Counted from the stretch's first letter, positions 50,501 through 59,275 are shown. The stretch is 64,000 nt of DNA from Artemia franciscana (GCF_032884065.1 NC_088871.1:12500393-12564392); one strand, 5' to 3'. Numbers and translations are program-made. The notes: generated from the sequence alone by a model not told the origin.

Positions 50501-53500
50501 TTAAGCACAAGTAGTGCAACGAGCATCTCACTGTCTAACTGATTTGTGTAAGAAAATGTGACAATATTCTTTTTTTTGGGGGGGGGGCGTTATGATATAA
50601 TTCAATAATGGTGAAGAATATAGGCTTGAGTACCTGATTTGGCCGTTTCATTTTTTTTTTTTTTTCTCTACGTAGATCAGATTTCAGTTCCATGTCTTTT
50701 ATTTTGTTTTAAGGAATATGAGGGGAAAGGAGCTGAATTTGTCAGTGGTTTTTCTATCAAGTCAATTCCAAGAAATGTACCTTTACTCTCTTTAAGTTTT
50801 TGTCGTCTTTCACCTCTCCTTTCGGGTATAATTCTTCGGGGCGTATTGTTTAGTATATATCAAATTAGACATGAATAATTGTAATATTTTCATTCAAATC
50901 TAGAGATGAACAGTATATTTGAATAGCTAAAGTCAAAATACAAGGATAGTTGTAAATTGTAAATACTAACCTCGAATTCAAGCAGCTCTGTGGATAAAGA
51001 ACGTATTGGGGATTCAACGTCGTTTAACTTTGAAAGTTCTATTGATATAAGATTGAGAAAAGACCAATACATATTAGGCAGGCAACACTAGAGGCTATAG
51101 TCACCTACCAATTGCCAGCCGTAAGCGACTTGTAGCACTTGGTCCTCAGAACTGGTACTAACAAGAGAATTTCTCTCTCCCATCTTGGATTGTTCCTCAA
51201 TTAATTAATAGCTTCTGCTTTTAGCAGCTGTTACTGGCATCTAATCTCGGTGGTGTGTTCCAGAAAGTACCTCGTCTCATGTTTAGTCATTCAAAGTTAA
51301 TAGAAGACGATTATTTGCGGTTAGGTCCATGTCATCCTCTTGTTGGATTGTTTTGGTGGATTTTTTTGTAGTTTTGTCATAGGAAAGGCTTCTTTTTTCT
51401 TCTTATTTTCATTTCTTTTCGTTAATCCACGTATTATGTTTATATAGTGAGGTATAAGTAAACAGTTATTATTGTACCTATCTAATCAAAAAAAAACATA
51501 ACGTACATTTTACCGTTATAAAATTAAGAAGACCTCATTTAGTTTAAATATAATGTTGCAACCTAGAGGAGGAATTACTCATATGTGGTCTGAAAGAGAA
51601 ACGGAAAGAATATTTATACGTGTAGTTTTTATTCTTTTTTATTATTATTATTTTGTCACGTGAAATATGGCTGTCGAAATGAGATTTAACACAGTAAGAA
51701 AGTAGCTTCTGTCTCTTCTGTCTTTTTTTTTGAGACAGAAGTCGATAATAGATGCGAAAAAATTACTCGCCCATGTGAAGACAACTGTCTATGGGGTAAC
51801 CTGAAATCTGGCTGCCAAAGTTAAATTTAACCAGTGACAAAAAAGTATATATTCTTTTTATTTTTTTCTTTATTTTAGTTGCCGAAGTGAAATTTTTATT
51901 GTGAGAAAGTAGTTGGGTTTGTTTTTGTTTTTTCCTAGAAAAAGAAGTCAAAAATAGAAGCGAAACAATTATTTGCCGATGTGAAGACATTTGTCTATAG
52001 GGTGACATGAAATCTAGCTGCCGATGTGAAAACTAACTCAGTAAGAGAAAAGCTTTTTTGTCCGTAGAAAGAACGTAAAATACAAACGAACGGAATTATC
52101 ACCCAAGTAAAGATGTTTGTTTATTTGGGTGATGTGAAATCCGACTGCCAAACCACAATTCGATTTTATTCAGAACCAAGCTGAACAATTATTTTTTTTT
52201 CGTTTTACTTTTAGATATTTAACACAATCATGAGCGCTGTTGAGTGGAACAAGAAGGAGGAGCTTGTTGCGTCACAAGCCCTCCAACACTTGAAACAATG
52301 GGCACCAGTCTTCCAAGAATTCACTGGGGAATCACCCAAAGCCGAACTATCACTACTCATTCGAATTCAAGAATATTGTTTTGAAAATATTGCCTTCATG
52401 AAGGCCTTTCAAAAAATCATATTACTTCTATACAAGAGTAAGTTATATGATTTTCTTTCGTTTCTTTTTTGTCAAAAAAATGAAAAGTTTAGAAAAATAT
52501 AGGAAAATCTTGAAAAGGAAAGAAAAAAATCTCGGAGTTCCCGTACGAGTAAGCAGTGGTCTAATTTACGTGCCAATTTTAATTCGGCCTAACTTCTTTA
52601 AAATTAGGTTTAAGAAGAGGAAATATATTACTTAGTTTCGCAACCTCTAGTACAGAATCTGTAGGAAAAACCCTCTGTCTTAAAAATTAGTATTAGTAAT
52701 GGTTTGAACTCGAAAGACAAGAGGGCTTACAGATTTTCTTTCTATCTTTTTTTTTTCCACAGACAAGTCCAGTCTACAGTTTTGTATGCTTAGAAATAAA
52801 CTTGCGTTTTTGCCATGATTAGCTACATACCTCTACCGGGGATAAAATGTTGGGAATTCTTCTTAAAGACTCAGCCAAAAACGGCGCAAAAAAGAAAGGA
52901 AAAATGGGTTCGTTTTTAAAAGGGCTAAGTAACCCCCAATAAACACGCAGATACGCAGCTCACGCTGATCGCCCGCAGAAAGAAAAGGAGAGTATTAGAC
53001 ACTTCAAATCTAATTAAAATCGTCTCCCAAATTGACCGATCTATTCAAAGCCATCTACCGATTCCCTCAGAAGAAGGAAAAACTTGTAAATTTTAGATAC
53101 TTTAAACTAAACATCAAAAATGACTTCAATTTTGGGCAATAGAGTAAGAATTTCGCAACAAATTTTAGGCAACAGAGCAAAAATGAATGCTCTATATTTA
53201 AAGTAGAACAATATCAGACAGTCCCTGACTATAAATATAAACATTTAAGACCCTTTTTAGTTATACATCAAACTGGATTCTCCGAATACAGACACTGGCA
53301 ATAATTTGGCCCAGTCTAACAAAAAATGATCTAAACTCTGAGTAAAAACAGGAAAGAGATGGTCCAGAAACATCCAAACCTTTCTTAGCTACATCTAAGC
53401 TACATATCAAAAATAAGTTTTCTTTGACTTGGCTCTGCAAACAATTTGGCTATATTACAAAGCAAAAGGTTTCTATTGTTTTTACAAAATATTTTTGTAT

Positions 53501-56500
53501 TTATCGTTGGAAGAAGATGTGGCCTCAGAAATATTTTTTATGGCAAATACATCAAGGGCATTAGGACGTTTTTATGGCACTTGGTATTAACCAAGTTACA
53601 TATAGCAATCGCAAATTCTGTCGGTCCCGGTTTCGCTACTTCAGGCACTTCCAGGTAAGCTAGGACGATGAAATTTGGCAGGCGTATCAGAGACCAGACC
53701 AGATTAAATTAGAAATAGTCTTTTTCCCGATTTGACCATCTGGTGGGAGTGGGGGGTCCTTTAATTTGAAAAAAAAAGAAAATTGAAGTATTTTTAACTT
53801 ACGAATGGTTGCTCAGATTTTAATAAGATTTGATGTTTGGAAGTATATCGTGTCTCAGAGCTGTTATTTTAATTCCCGATCGGATCTGATGACATTGGGG
53901 GGGGGGGGGATTTGGGAGGGGAAAACCTAAAATCTTGGAAAACACTTAGTGTGGAGGGATCGGGATGAAATCTGGTGGGAAAAATAAGCACAAGTCCTAG
54001 ATACATGATTGACATAACCGGAACGGATCCGCTCTCTATGGGGTAGTTGGGGGGGGGGGGGTTAATTCTGGAAAATTAGAAAAAATGAGGTACTTTTAAC
54101 TTACGAACGGGTAATCGGATCTCAATGAAATTTGATATTTAGAAGGATATCGTGTCTTAGAGCTCTTACTTTAAATCCTGACCAAATCTGGTGACATTGG
54201 GGGGAGTTTGCGGAGGGGGAACCTAAAATCATGTAAAATGCTTAGATTGGTAGAATCTGGATGAAACTTGGTGGAAAAATAAGCAGAAGTCTTAGATACG
54301 TGATTTACATAATTGGAACGGATCTGCTGTATTAGGGGGGGGGGTAATTCTGAAAAATAAGAAAAAATGACGTATTTTTAACTTACGAAGGAGTGATCGG
54401 ATCTTCATGAAACTTCATATTTAGAAGGACCTCGTAACTCAGATCTTTTATTTTAAATCTCAGTCGGATCCGGTGTCATAGGGGGGGGGGGCAGTTGGGG
54501 GGACCAGAAATCTTAGAAAATATTTAAAGCGGAGATATCAGGATGAAACTGGATTGGAAGAATAAAAACCTGTCTAAGATACGTGACTGACATAACCGGA
54601 CCGGATCTGCTCTCTTTGGTGGAGTTGGGGGGGGGGGGGTAATTTTGAAAATCGAGGTATTTGTAACTTACGAATGGTGACCAGATCTTAATGAAATTTG
54701 ATATTTAGAAGGATCTTGTGCTTTAAAGCTCTAATTTTAAATTTCGACATGATCCTGTGACAGTGGGGGGGAGTTGGAGGGGGAAACCGGAATTCTCGGA
54801 AAACGTGAAAATTGAGGCATTTTTATCTTACGAATAGGTAATCGGATCTTAATGAAATTTGATATCTCGTAGGAATTCATGTCTCAGAGCTCTTATTTCA
54901 AATCCCGACCAGATCTTTTGACATTTGGGGGAGTTGGAGGGGAAATCTTGGAAAACACTTGGAGTAGAGGAATAGGGATGAAGCTTGGTGGATAGAATAG
55001 GTAAATGTCCTTGATACGTGATTGACGTAACCGTACTGGATTCGCTCTCTTTGGGGGAGTTGGGGGGAAAGGTTCAGGGATTTGGCGAGTTTGGTGCTTC
55101 TTGACGTGCTAGGACGATGAAAATTGGTAGGTGTATCAGGGAGCTACACAAATTGACTTGATGAAGTCGTTTTCCCCGATTCGACAATCTGGGGGCTAAA
55201 GGGAGAGGAAAAATTTGATACAATTAGGTATTTATAACTTACGAGTGGGTGATCGAATCTTAATTAATTTTGATATTTAGAAGGACATCGTGACTCAGAG
55301 CTTTTATTTTAAGTCCTGACCGGCATTAAGTCTCTGATTTTCCTTTTAAATCAATCTATTGATTCTTAGAATTTTGTTAGAGCTCATACCATATGAGCTC
55401 TTGGCTCTTAGCTCTTCTTGCCTCGTCACAAGTGCCATATGAGCTTTTAGCTCTTGTTTCTTTATTTTAGTTGCCGAAGGGAAATTTTTACACAGTGTCT
55501 TTTTTTCTCTTTTTCTTTTTCTCTCCTAGAAAAAGAAGTCAAAAATAGAAGCGAAACAATTATTGTCCGGTGTGAAGACATTTGTCTATAGGGTGACCTG
55601 AAATGTTGCTGCCGAGAGCTGACCTGAAATAGCTTTTTTGATTTAACTCAGTGAGAAAATAGCTTTTTTTTACTTGATTTAGGTTATTGCATGCATACGT
55701 AGGAGATTGTGGTTGCGCCGGTATTAATTTGAAGTTTCCTTACGCAAAAAATTACAAAAAAAATAAAAATAAGAGGGAGCATCTCCCCTGTAGGACCCTT
55801 AGGAATTAGAATTAGAACATTTTTATTTAAACACAAGTATACATAGAGTCTTAAAAAAAAAGAAAAAAGAAAAACGGTGTACATGCCGAGTGTCACTTTA
55901 GCGCTGCCAATTCAATGGCACTTACTGCCAAGACCTGAACAATGCTAAAATTAAATCAGCCTTAAACCAACTTGTCAAACAAAACAAAAAACTACTAGAA
56001 AAAAAATTTGAACTATTGTTCTGCAGATTTGACTTTCAGATTATTTTTAAGGAGCTTCTGAAACAAACGATTATCAGAATGCTCCTGGATTCTAACTGGA
56101 ATTGAGTTCGAGATTTGCTAAACATGCCCTCGTTGTTGGACAAATTTCAGACGATAAATCACACAGAATAAGGGTTAACGATCGTTCGGAGCCATTGTTG
56201 GTGCATAGGGTGCCAAATTGACGTTCCAGTTTCTGGGTTTTGTTGTAGGGGCAAGTAGCAAGCCTGTTGTCCATTTTTGCCGCAGATGAGATAGATCTCT
56301 AGGCCTCGTATTGCCAAGCAGATTGTCTGTGCTACTGCAGAATCATAGTATAAGATTAATTTTTTTCTTGTTAGTTAAATTTTGCTAGTTCCAAGAATGA
56401 TTTGTTTTGTCAAATCAAAAATATGTGACACTTGTTTCTCTTTACGACTCGAACACTCTCAAAACGATAATGTGAAGAAAAGAAGAAGACTACTTTGAAA

Positions 56501-59275
56501 GTTTTATTTTCCTTGTGTTTTAATTGTATATTATACATTTTCAGCTGATGTCATAAGCGAAGAAGTAATTCTGAAATGGTACAAGGAATCCCACTCACAA
56601 AAAGGAAAGTCAGTTTTTCTCGAGCAAATGAAAAAGTTTGTTGATTGGCTTCAGAATGCTGAAACGGGTAAATATATCAAGCTATTCTCTAACTTGAAAC
56701 ATGCTTCAATTGAGGGGTGGGGGATAGTAGTATATTGTGCTTCGTTCACAGTGTTTACATCACGCATTATTCGCCTATATAGGGGTCAGGAAAGGATGAG
56801 ACGTCAAGGAGGTTTGGTGAAGAGAAGAGCTCAGAGATTCTTTTTCAATTATTCATATGATATATGGTTAGAGGAAGTGAAGAAAAATTATTGATTGGCT
56901 TCAAAATACTGAGATAATATATTTGGTAAAATCGAAATTTTGAGGTAGCCATTTTGTTTAACGTAATTGAAAAGTCCGGAAATTATGTATTTGAGTATGA
57001 CAACAACCCTATAGCCCTTAGGGCAAGGGTACTAAGTTATGCCCTGGGGGCATATAAGGTTTATATAGAAAGAGTGATCGTATAAACGTCGGAGGGGGCT
57101 CATTGGATTGGTAATCACGAGTTCTAGTGTCTTTCAAGATCGAGGATGGTCGAAGGGTGGATACTGTGGAAGAGTGATCGAAGTGTTGGCTTCAGAATAT
57201 TTAAAGCTATTCTAACCTGGGTCGTGTCATGTGTACTTCCTTTACTTGGTAATACTAGATGGCAGTATGGTGCATATTCATACAGTCGCCGTGTCCAATA
57301 AGCTGATTGCAGTTAATTTTTGGTTTTCAATAGGCAATTGCAATTAATGAATTGCTTTTAATAGTGCACATTGAAACCTATTTAATTAATTATTTGCCTA
57401 TTGTGCGTCGGAGCTCGATGGGCCACTACTCGTTCTTTTCTATGTAGAAAACTCTTGATCTATTTATGTACCAGGATATATTAAAAAAAACATTCTTTTA
57501 GAACTTTCCTTAATAGGTGCTATGGAGTTGCAGAGTTTTTAACTCTGATGGGTTTTATTATGTTTCAACTATAGTTTATGGTATAGCAGGAATACCATAG
57601 GTGTACATAGAAGGAAATCTAGATCACTAGATTTTAACCATGTTTTTAAATTCTTAAATTCTTTGCGCAAAATTAATTTTGCTGTTTAAAGGATATCCGA
57701 TTTGGCATAATAATTGCGCTTGTTCAATTAGTAGTTGCATTTAATTACAATAAGCTGTATTGGTCGGAGCAATATACATTGAAACGCCATCTATATTCTA
57801 TGACCCTTGACAGTCTAGACATAATTCATTACAAGATGTTCCAGTGCTAAAATCTAATAGACTTAACGAACTTTAAGGTAACGAATCTTAGTAAAGAACT
57901 GTAACTATAGAGCAACTTGTACTTATAATTGTACTGTACAATATAATTATGTACTTATTGTACTGTATAATTATTATAATTATAATTATGTACTTGTTGT
58001 ACTGTACAACTATAATAACCGAAATTCTAAAAAACTAAGTTTTGGTAACAATAAGAACCAGCTGTGCATAGTGATTCCAAATAAGGAAAAATTCAAGTTT
58101 TGATGTAATCGTTCCTTTAGAATGTTTGTTAAGGTTATTTTTATGTATACTTGTTATATACATTCTAATCGTGTATATTCCACTTTGTGAACTCGCAACT
58201 CCCAAATTACTTTACAAATTACTACTGCCAAATTACTGAAATGATGTTTCCTTAAACTTCTAGTAAAACTTGACAGGAGATTTTGAATTGTTAATAGTTC
58301 GGAAAGCTAACAATATATTAGTTTGTTGTTTTTTTTTAATATCATCTTTTACTAATTGTTAAGCAAAGTGCCATTTCCATAATGTACCTGCAGCATAAAT
58401 AATACATCCCCTGTGTCGGCAAAGTTTACAGTCAAAGCAGTCAGCACCAGAGTGAGCTCCCGAAGCTGTTAAATTGCTCAAATGGCATTTCCTTTGAGCT
58501 GACACTTAAAGTTTATCAAGCAGATGTTTTTGGACATTTTTAGGGGCTGTCCTTTCCGGAATTTTGAAATAAAATTCTACTCCTTTAAACTGAAAAAATC
58601 AAATTCGTACTTACTGATGATGTAACTTTCACTAAAACTGAATACCTCTAATGCGGTACAAAACGGTGAAAATAAAAGAAAAATCTAAGATTTAAGGGAA
58701 AGGAGGTATCGGCTTTTATTTTTTATCGCTTATTCGGATCTCTCATCCAAGCTCTACAAGCTATGGCAAGACAGCTCATTTAATTCCAAATAGTTTGGCC
58801 TCGCAAACTAAAAAAGTTATAATGGACAAGTTGAGCCGATTCTTTAATGCCTTTATCGCCTTAAAGTTTTCTATACCCGTCTGGGTGTGTTTATTAAGGT
58901 ATTTTCTTTGTTTTTTATGTACGTATTATTTGTATACTGATTCTGCTCTCGCCAACTCTTAGGTTGTTTGTGGCAATCTTCCCTTAGTATATCTCTTACG
59001 GTTTTTTTTATCTACATTTTTTTGTACATTCCATTCGTATGGATTTAACTTTTTTTTTATGATCAAGCTGTTTGTAGCAGTCTTTCCATAGTATGTTTAT
59101 TAAGATATTATCTATGTTTTCCATTTACTCTTTAAGTGCATGTTGTGTACATTCTGTTCATTTGGTTTCTGCTTTGTAAACTCTTTAAGTTGATATAAAT
59201 ATATGTATATACGTATATATACTATTCTTCTTCCCTTTTTTTTCAGAGTCGGAATCGGGCGAAGACGAGGAATAA
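22086..59275 (+). CDS. kra: eIF5-mimic protein (BZW1/BZW2, krasavietz), complete, nine exons
   Basis: Nine exons join with every phase consistent into 1,272 bases, 423 codons plus TAA, close to the roughly 420 residues of BZW1, BZW2 and Drosophila krasavietz. The protein is a HEAT-repeat translation regulator that resembles the eIF5 C-terminal domain, binds eIF2 and eIF3 in the cytoplasm, and competes with eIF5. Landmarks are [15 protein letters not shown] near the start, [25 protein letters not shown] and [17 protein letters not shown], then the W2 domain (about 250-418) with [44 protein letters not shown] and [16 protein letters not shown], and an acidic end ESESGEDEE. Introns are 2.1-6.6 kb and full of repeats. 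No exon shows damage, so the gene looks functional. Confidence 0.96.
22545..23032. mobile_element. Palindromic MITE with a duplicated arm, BZW intron 1
   Basis: The left arm GGTAAAATTTTAGCAAATTG pairs with the right arm, whose reverse is GGTAAAATTATAGCAAATTG. Both continue through AAGTGAATAT and ATGCCTTTTTT. A third arm-like block (22,668-22,790: ACTGAACATACC, GATGCCTTTTTTCATG, TAATAATCACTTC) is inserted inside. The internal words match the MITE at 17.9 kb, so both belong to one family. Confidence 0.8.
23790..24290 (+). repeat. Family A module array, BZW intron 1
   Basis: Two to three diverged units starting with 'gtagaaacttt...ggactcatttgattgg' at about 23,795, 24,035 and 24,205. They are related to 2,399-2,960 and 61,790-62,050. 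A (CA)n run sits at 24,125-24,150. Confidence 0.65.
24590..25860 (+). pseudogene. CR1/L2-like reverse transcriptase remnant, BZW intron 1
   Basis: Heavily decayed non-LTR polymerase. [10 protein letters not shown] and [11 protein letters not shown]-like words come first, then an [11 protein letters not shown]-like motif near 24,850. The longest open piece (24,939-25,412) has [20 protein letters not shown] and catalytic LYADDSKL. Later words such as LGVTIDN and [16 protein letters not shown] follow out of frame. It differs from the copy at 19.6-21.4 kb and is older or from another subfamily. Confidence 0.8.
25861..27814. other. Rest of BZW intron 1
   Basis: AT-rich with a C run at 26,231-26,242 and a G run at 26,559-26,571. 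The open frames at 26,843-27,071 lie on opposite strands of the same stretch and show no known motif. I see no gene. Confidence 0.5.
27815..27991 (+). CDS. kra: BZW exon 2
   Basis: 177 bases from acceptor ATATTTTAG to donor GTAATT. Codes [28 protein letters not shown] and [17 protein letters not shown], a strongly conserved part of the N-terminal HEAT region. Confidence 0.95.
28501..28579. repeat. (TA)n microsatellite, about 79 bp
   Basis: Pure TA run in BZW intron 2, preceded by a run of 14 C at 28,482-28,495 and AAAAA. Confidence 0.95.
29020..29160 (+). mobile_element. tRNA-derived SINE, copy 2, degraded
   Basis: Retains TTGTGATAGCATAGGGGATT, CTTGGCAATGCAGTGCCCA, a B-box-like GGTTTGACCCC and GGGACAAGCTTGCTA. 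The 3' part is lost. It lies in BZW intron 2. Confidence 0.65.
30145..30254 (+). CDS. kra: BZW exon 3
   Basis: 110 bases from acceptor TTGTTTCAG to donor GTAGTT. Codes [13 protein letters not shown], then [19 protein letters not shown], matching the 'cvFaa.ed.e.i..y.q' segment of the family. Confidence 0.93.
30363..30860 (+). repeat. Tandem duplication, about 250-bp units, BZW intron 3
   Basis: AGCAAAATAAAGCATT starts the units at about 30,367 and 30,618. Both continue through 'taatNcataaaacaNgtctN', 'agcaagcag', 'ggtagcaagcag', 'aaagtct.aa.att..agtaat', and end in 'caccagaaat'. The copies are clearly diverged. Confidence 0.8.
31808..32860 (-). pseudogene. LINE ORF2, catalytic and C-terminal reverse transcriptase
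   Basis: 350 codons in the next frame, overlapping the endonuclease frame by 94 bases only because of the frameshift. It has [31 protein letters not shown] and catalytic MFADDVKLY, followed by the thumb ([17 protein letters not shown]) and [13 protein letters not shown] second frameshift near 31,870 hides a C-terminal stretch ([27 protein letters not shown]) that ends at a stop near 31,670. Confidence 0.92.
32767..34641 (-). pseudogene. LINE ORF2, endonuclease and first part of reverse transcriptase
   Basis: 624 codons. The APE-type endonuclease occupies about residues 25-240, with VVVTEV (catalytic Glu), the CIAVFYRSP strand, [14 protein letters not shown] (GDxN) and the terminal GKSDHVVLD (SDH), all catalytic words present. 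A linker with [12 protein letters not shown] follows, then the polymerase start ([34 protein letters not shown], and [12 protein letters not shown]). The frame is lost at a T5 run on the plus strand. One added base restores [12 protein letters not shown] as in relatives. Confidence 0.92.
34604..35014 (-). pseudogene. LINE ORF1, C-terminal part
   Basis: 136 codons with the [17 protein letters not shown] core found in CR1/L2-type ORF1 proteins, then a Lys- and Glu-rich helix. The N-terminal part (PHD or coiled coil) is absent, so the element is 5'-truncated within ORF1. It overlaps the start of ORF2 by 38 bases. Confidence 0.75.
35222..35409 (+). mobile_element. tRNA-derived SINE, copy 3, with target-site duplication
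   Basis: The best-preserved copy. TGTAGCACAGTGGATTGG (A box) and GGATTCGATCCCCGCC (B box) fall in a tRNA-like head. The family body GACAAGCTTGCTACTTG, GTCGATTCGACGCCCT and CAATGGCTCTGG follows, with a 3' T9. It is bounded by ATTATCAGAGTTT on both sides (35,209-35,221 and 35,410-35,422), a 13-bp target-site duplication. It lies in BZW intron 3, sense strand. Confidence 0.92.
35425..35518. repeat. 94-bp perfect palindrome with (TA)n core
   Basis: GTGATAATGCA, then TA repeats, then TGCATTATCAC. The two unique 11-base ends are exact inverted copies, so the whole 94 bp is self-complementary around 35,471.5. It begins three bases after the right target-site duplication of the SINE. Confidence 0.95.
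35519..36815. other. Rest of BZW intron 3
   Basis: AT-rich. The block 35,825-36,250 has repeating phrases around 'cctcagatttgtaatcaacaagctcagaagttct' (35,860) and 'atttgtactcaacaagcttagaaattct' (36,100), a diverged duplication about 240 bp apart. No coding sequence seen. Confidence 0.5.
36816..36998 (+). CDS. kra: BZW exon 4
   Basis: 183 bases (61 codons) from acceptor CATTTTAAG to donor GTATGT. Codes [18 protein letters not shown], then [20 protein letters not shown] and [18 protein letters not shown]. It begins and ends between codons. Confidence 0.96.
38544..40872 (+). mobile_element. G-rich modular repeat element, copy 1, BZW intron 4
   Basis: A 2.3-kb element opening with TGGCACTTGGTATTAACCAA and closing with CAAGTGCCATATGAGCTCTT. 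The interior is a chain of diverged modules. Each holds 'aacttacgaa.gggtgatcggatcttaatgaaattt', 'atatttagaaggacct', 'gaccggatccg', a G-rich 'gggggagttgg', 'cttggaaaacgcttagagtgg' and 'gataca.gtgattgacataaccgga'. 'Acttacga' anchors lie near 38,785, 39,074, 39,510, 39,783, 40,229 and 40,648. No open frame survives. Copy 2 at 53,575 has the same ends and module order. I do not recognise the superfamily. Confidence 0.85.
41668..41697. other. 12-bp perfect hairpin
   Basis: AAGGTTGCGAAA and TTTCGCAACCTT around a 6-base loop, in BZW intron 4. A direct repeat of CTCTTGGCAAATAAGCCG follows at 41,880-41,935. Confidence 0.7.
42144..42368 (+). CDS. kra: BZW exon 5
   Basis: 225 bases (75 codons) from acceptor GGGATTTTAG to consensus donor GTAAGT. 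Codes [20 protein letters not shown], then [20 protein letters not shown] and [12 protein letters not shown], the middle of the HEAT array. Confidence 0.96.
43163..43203. repeat. 41-bp palindrome, 20-bp arms, 1-base spacer
   Basis: The left arm TAATTAAAGTGTTACTTAAT meets its exact reverse complement with one T between, in BZW intron 5. It could extrude as a cruciform. Confidence 0.92.
43370..44770 (+). repeat. Degenerate tandem array, units about 170-200 bp, BZW intron 5
   Basis: Repeated phrases of the type 'ttgttaaagcataaatga..tctgaatacataatagggagtctttgcattaattttgaaggatttgca' appear near 43,400, 43,480, 44,075, 44,410, 44,510 and 44,645. They are interrupted by a fragment of another dispersed repeat at about 43,560-43,870. 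The last unit runs into the duplication at 44,716. Confidence 0.7.
45535..45740 (+). repeat. Family A fragment inside duplication unit 1
   Basis: Contains 'gaggatgctcgttagatcagaaactgcgagttctag' and 'aaagtgattggagagcagcc', phrases of family A. It is absent from unit 2, so it was inserted after the duplication or lost from unit 2. Confidence 0.6.
46206..46254 (+). pseudogene. Dead duplicate of BZW exon 6
   Basis: CAACGCCATATCCTTAAAAG aligns with the true exon 6 start CAAAGCCATAGCCTTAAAAG. The acceptor is TTTCTG instead of TTTTAG. The frame reads Q-R-H-I-L-K-R-K-L and then TAG where the real exon has CAA. Similarity is lost after about 49 bases. It sits at the end of unit 1 of a tandem duplication whose unit 2 carries the working exon. 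Confidence 0.85.
46750..46890 (+). CDS. kra: BZW exon 6
   Basis: 141 bases (47 codons) from acceptor AATTTTAG. Codes [20 protein letters not shown] and onward to [10 protein letters not shown]. The donor is the weak GTTCGT; it is supported because ...EVIPL joined to [11 protein letters not shown] of exon 7 aligns with the family without a gap. Confidence 0.88.
47883..48045 (+). repeat. 82-bp tandem duplication with palindromic core
   Basis: TTCTGTATGAACTACATGTA starts at 47,883 and 47,965. Each unit ends with ACTTACGACGTAAGTCGTTA, which contains the near-palindrome ACTTACGACGTAAGT. Confidence 0.85.
48655..49058 (+). mobile_element. LINE 3' fragment (RTE-type tail), BZW intron 6
   Basis: 5'-truncated non-LTR retrotransposon. 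The open piece (48,665-48,913) encodes the end of the polymerase protein: [18 protein letters not shown], then [12 protein letters not shown]. An out-of-frame [18 protein letters not shown] and '[10 protein letters not shown]' stretch and a (TAG)n-like tail at 49,039-49,052 follow. The same 3' end is at 60,946-61,482. Confidence 0.85.
50305..50470 (-). mobile_element. tRNA-derived SINE, copy 4 (minus strand)
   Basis: Read in reverse: TGGTAGCACAGAGAATCG, CAACATGGGGCC, the B-box-like GGGATCTAATCCC, then GAACGTCGATTTGACGTCC and CAATAATGGCTTTGCAAGAT before a T run. It matches the plus-strand copies at 16.2 and 35.2 kb. Confidence 0.75.
50580..51650. other. Middle of BZW intron 6; nothing firm
   Basis: Poly-T and poly-G tracts near 50,570-50,665 and a TA- and AT-rich stretch. 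Short open frames show no motif. Confidence 0.45.
51655..52165 (+). repeat. Tandem satellite abutting BZW exon 7
   Basis: Three to four diverged units of about 130-200 bp, recognised by 'gaagtcaaaaatagaagcgaaacaattatttgccgatgtgaagacatttgtctatagggtgacatgaaatctagctgccgatgtgaaa' near 51,740, 51,950 and 52,075. The last unit ends about 50 bases before the exon 7 acceptor. The same unit occurs at 55,450-55,640 and, weakly, at 63,320-63,920. Confidence 0.8.
52215..52437 (+). CDS. kra: BZW exon 7
   Basis: 223 bases from acceptor ACTTTTAG to donor GTAAGT. Codes [18 protein letters not shown], then [13 protein letters not shown] and [19 protein letters not shown], the core of the W2 domain. Confidence 0.97.
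53575..55460 (+). mobile_element. G-rich modular repeat element, copy 2, BZW intron 7
   Basis: A 1.9-kb partner of 38,544-40,872 in the same orientation. It has the same start (TGGCACTTGGTATTAACCAA) and the same end (CAAGTGCCATATGAGC then AGCTCTTGTTTCT). It has fewer modules: 'acttacga' anchors near 53,801, 54,101, 54,382, 54,666, 54,828 and 55,240. Runs of nine to twelve G recur between modules. At its right end it passes directly into the exon-7-type satellite, which suggests insertion into that satellite. Confidence 0.85.
55455..55645 (+). repeat. Satellite unit as at 51.7-52.2 kb
   Basis: TAGAAAAAGAAGTCAAAAAT, AGAAGCGAAACAATTATT and GTGAAGACATTTGTCTATAG are shared exactly or nearly so with 51,935-51,990. 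Confidence 0.85.
56150..56345 (-). mobile_element. tRNA-derived SINE, copy 5 (minus strand)
   Basis: Read in reverse: GCAGTAGCACAGACAATCTG, CTTGGCAATACGAGGCC, GACAACAGGCTTGCTACTTG, GGAACGTCAATTTGGCACCC and CAACAATGGCTCCGA. It lies 200 bases before BZW exon 8, antisense to the gene. Confidence 0.8.
56545..56667 (+). CDS. kra: BZW exon 8
   Basis: 123 bases from acceptor CATTTTCAG to donor GTAAAT. Codes [16 protein letters not shown] and [20 protein letters not shown], containing the two aromatic-acidic (AA) boxes that end the W2 domain and contact eIF2 beta in relatives. Confidence 0.97.
56930..57185 (+). repeat. Family A module, BZW intron 8
   Basis: Contains 'aaattttgaggtagccattttgttta', 'ggggcatataaggtttatatagaa' and 'ggctcattggattggtaatcacgagttctagtg', the same order as at 2,399-2,960 and 61,790-62,050. 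It follows exon 8 by about 260 bases. Confidence 0.7.
57252..57805. mobile_element. Possible MITE with diverged inverted ends
   Basis: The left end TAGATGGCAGTATGGTGCAT, then CCAATAAGCTGATTGCAGTTAAT. The right end in reverse is TAGATGGCGTTTCAATGTAT, then CCAATACAGCTTATTGTAATTAAAT. About 70 bp per end is similar. The interior is non-coding. Confidence 0.45.
57806..59246. other. Rest of BZW intron 8
   Basis: Short AT-rich tandem words around 57,920-58,020 ('ttgtactgtacaa.tataatt') and a fragment at 58,015-58,045 resembling 60,895-60,935 (ACCGAAATTCTAAAAA). No gene seen. Confidence 0.45.
59247..59275 (+). CDS. kra: BZW exon 9 and stop
   Basis: 29 bases after acceptor CTTTTTTTTCAG, completing the acidic tail ESESGEDEE and the TAA stop at 59,273-59,275. 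An AATAAA overlaps the stop (59,271-59,276), too early to be the used signal. The next plain AATAAA is at 60,215, so the 3' UTR may extend about 1 kb. Confidence 0.93.
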
